This document shows, piece by piece, positions 62,562-64,000 of a stretch of DNA of 64,000 nt; within the stretch, counting starts at the first letter, position 1; each line of letters starts with the position of its first letter. The DNA comes from Arthrobacter rhizosphaerae (GTDB lineage: Bacteria > Actinomycetota > Actinomycetes > Actinomycetales > Micrococcaceae), in assembly GCF_023062595.1 (NCBI RefSeq), contig NZ_JALLAN010000009.1, positions 124,001 to 188,000 on the forward strand, written 5' to 3'. A program made the translations under genes and the position numbers. The notes beneath the pieces were generated by a model that had not been told where the DNA came from, made no database searches, and saw only the letters and a list, made by a program, of their open reading frames with translations.

Positions 62562-62577
62562 TATAATCGACAATCGA
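62562..62577 (+). promoter_or_regulatory. Promoter -10 overlapped by a TCGACAATCGA site
   Basis: A perfect TATAAT (62562-62567) runs directly into TCGACAATCGA (62567-62577), the same core as the paired sites at 54858 and 54889. AGGGGGA follows before the ATG at 62590. The overlap suggests autorepression of the downstream GntR gene. Confidence 0.7.
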
Positions 62578-62589
62578 CAAGAGGGGGAA

Positions 62590-63255
62590 ATGATGGACGG
62601 CAAGTTCAAGTGGCAAGAACAGCGGACGACGACGCCGGACGGCGTATACCGCGTGCTGCGGACAGCCATCCTGGACGGAAGTGTGCCTCCGGGGGAACAG
62701 TTGCGCGAGACACACATCGCGGCCGATCTCGGAATCAGCCGGTCCCCTTTACGTGAGGCGCTGACCCGGCTTGAGGAAGAGGGGCTTGTCGTGAAGATCC
62801 CCTTCCGGGGATCCTTCGTTGTGGAGGTGAGTGCCCGCGACGTCGCTGAGATCGCTGCAATCCGTTTGCTCGTGGAGCCTTACGCTGCCGAGCTCTCGGC
62901 TCCGACTTTGCGGGGCGCTGAACAGCTTCGGTTGAAGCAAACCATCGAGGAACTTTACCGGGCAACGGACACGCACGATATCCCGGCCAGCGTTGATGCT
63001 CACCTCCGCTTCCACAGGCTCTTCTACGAATTTTCGGGGAACTCCGCCCTGCAGGCTCTTTGGAACGGTTGGGAGAACAAGCTGCGTCTCTACTTCGCAG
63101 TCGACCACCCTACCTATAGCGACCTCCATGAAATCGCCGTCGAGCACGAGAGACTGGCTGCGCTTGCTTTGGACGGCGACTTCGATGCCTTCCGCCAGGA
63201 GATGGGCGGCCAGTTCCGCAACGCGCTCAGCGCTGAAAGTCCACAGCAAACGTAG
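62590..63255 (+). CDS. GntR family (FCD) transcriptional regulator, likely cassette regulator
   Basis: A 221-residue FadR-subfamily regulator, with HTH PDGVYRVLRTAILDGSVPPGEQLRETHIAADLGISRSPLREALTRLEEEGLVVKIPFRGSFV at about residues 16-75 and the FCD domain with metal-site residues DAHLRFHRLFYEFSGN and EHERLAAL. Its promoter -10 is overlapped by the TCGACAATCGA motif that also occurs twice before the HAD operon 8 kb away, so it is the best candidate regulator of that operon. It shows no close similarity to the GntR gene just upstream. Confidence 0.93.
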   Translation: MMDGKFKWQEQRTTTPDGVYRVLRTAILDGSVPPGEQLRETHIAADLGISRSPLREALTRLEEEGLVVKIPFRGSFVVEVSARDVAEIAAIRLLVEPYAAELSAPTLRGAEQLRLKQTIEELYRATDTHDIPASVDAHLRFHRLFYEFSGNSALQALWNGWENKLRLYFAVDHPTYSDLHEIAVEHERLAALALDGDFDAFRQEMGGQFRNALSAESPQQT

Positions 63256-63456
63256 CTGCTGAATCGTCGGCGTCGAGAGTGGTCCGGCGTGTTTATTGTT
63301 GCCGCAGGGATGTCTTCCAACTGGAAGGCACCCCTGTTGTCATATACCGCCATAACCGAATTATTGCGAATCATTCTTGATAAGCTTGGAGGACATTCCC
63401 CCACCTCTGCACTAAGGATTCGTCATGTTCCCCGCCCTCCCAGTAGGCAGCAACAG

Positions 63457-64000
63457 ATGAGGCCGACGGCGGCGCGAAAGTTGCGCCTGAAACCCACCCG
63501 GCGCCCTGCAAGAGTTGAGCCTGCCCCGCAGCTACTGCTGGCCAGCCCGCTCATCTTCAACATCGGCTTCTTTGCTGTTGTGCCGTTCCTCGCGGTCGCT
63601 ATGCGGAACGACTTCGGCATGGGCGCGATGGCCATTGGAATCGTCCTTGGGGCGCGCACATTCGCCCAGCAGGGCATGTTCCTTTTCGGTGGGGTAATTG
63701 CTGACCGCTGGGGAGCACGGCAATCGATGATCGCCGGCTGCCTGGTGCGGATTACGGGCTTCCTGACGTTGGCCTGGGCCTCCGACTTTCCGCTGTTCCT
63801 GATCGGTGCCGTCGTTACCGGCATTGGCGGCGCACTGTTTTCACCCGCCCTTCAAAGCCTCGTGGCGGCAGCCTCCCAGGGAGGCGCTACGCAGAAGGCG
63901 GAAGCCGTGGAAGGCGCAACACAAGATGACACCGCTCGCCGCGGCAAGGGCAAGCACCACAACAGAGCATCGCTTTTTGCCTTGGTGGTGGTGTTCGGGG
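63457..64000 (+). CDS. MFS transporter (3' partial)
   Basis: The frame stays open from ATG 63457 to the window end, about 181 residues. A basic N-terminus (MRPTAARKLRLKPTRRPARV) is followed by helices LLLASPLIFNIGFFAVVPFLAVAM, MAIGIVLGARTFAQQGMFLFGGVIADRWGARQ (the MFS motif between helices 2 and 3: GGVIADRWG), LVRITGFLTLAWASDFPLFLIGAVVTGIGGALF, and then a long hydrophilic loop (AASQGGATQKAEAVEGATQDDTARRGKG). Family only; substrate unknown. The gap before it has an AT-rich stretch (TTATTGCGAATCATTCTTGATAA, about 63359-63381) that may hold a regulator site. Confidence 0.82.
   Translation, partial: MRPTAARKLRLKPTRRPARVEPAPQLLLASPLIFNIGFFAVVPFLAVAMRNDFGMGAMAIGIVLGARTFAQQGMFLFGGVIADRWGARQSMIAGCLVRITGFLTLAWASDFPLFLIGAVVTGIGGALFSPALQSLVAAASQGGATQKAEAVEGATQDDTARRGKGKHHNRASLFALVVVFG

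Overview
The window is high-GC chromosomal DNA of a soil actinobacterium, most likely Arthrobacter, Pseudarthrobacter or Paenarthrobacter (Micrococcaceae). The basis is the codon use, frequent GTG/TTG starts, and an 830-residue flavoprotein whose length, domain order and sequence resemble Arthrobacter globiformis dimethylglycine oxidase. I saw no rRNA, tRNA, transposase or CRISPR array.

Positions 1-26950 are mixed accessory DNA. They hold a truncated DNA glycosylase-like gene, a phosphatase, an NTF2-like and a Rid protein, and a TetR-controlled operon (MDR oxidoreductase, alpha/beta hydrolase, EthD-like protein, TetR). A divergent LacI/GH127 arabinofuranosidase pair follows, then a decayed ricin-type lectin, ArfB, an SDR, two DHFR-like reductases, an MFS transporter, a phenol-hydroxylase-type FAD monooxygenase, a four-gene Dpp/Nik/Cnt-type ABC importer, methylmalonate-semialdehyde dehydrogenase with a divergent XRE-cupin regulator, a tiny histidine-rich protein, and a LigD-type polymerase.

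Positions 26989-52127 form a one-carbon and N-methyl catabolic island. On the minus strand glyA-soxBDAG-sdaA turns sarcosine into glycine, serine and pyruvate. On the plus strand purU-dmg-fchA-folD-metF-like-fdhF-folE oxidises dimethylglycine and drains the released C1 units through 5,10-methylene- and 10-formyl-THF to formate and CO2. Next come a glutathione-independent formaldehyde dehydrogenase, moeA and fdhD (molybdenum cofactor insertion and sulfuration for the formate dehydrogenase), an IclR regulator, a damaged Rieske ferredoxin and a BCCT betaine/choline-type transporter. A GntR regulator sits between the two arms, and a TGATATAT motif recurs upstream of glyA, in the gntR/purU gap and upstream of the formaldehyde dehydrogenase, so these units are probably co-regulated. 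The first demethylation (betaine to dimethylglycine) is not encoded here.

After dinB, positions 53838-64000 hold a second, poorly characterised cassette: cupin, a dead HAD gene, HAD, Rid, D-threonine-aldolase/D-serine-dehydratase-like enzyme, SDR, FAD amine oxidase-like protein, orphan substrate-binding protein, a second FAD oxidoreductase, two GntR regulators and an MFS transporter cut by the window end. A near-palindrome built on TCGACAATCGA lies before the HAD gene (twice) and before the second GntR gene, which ties the cassette together. This is my best candidate for an undescribed pathway: oxidation of an imported amine with dedicated imine handling.
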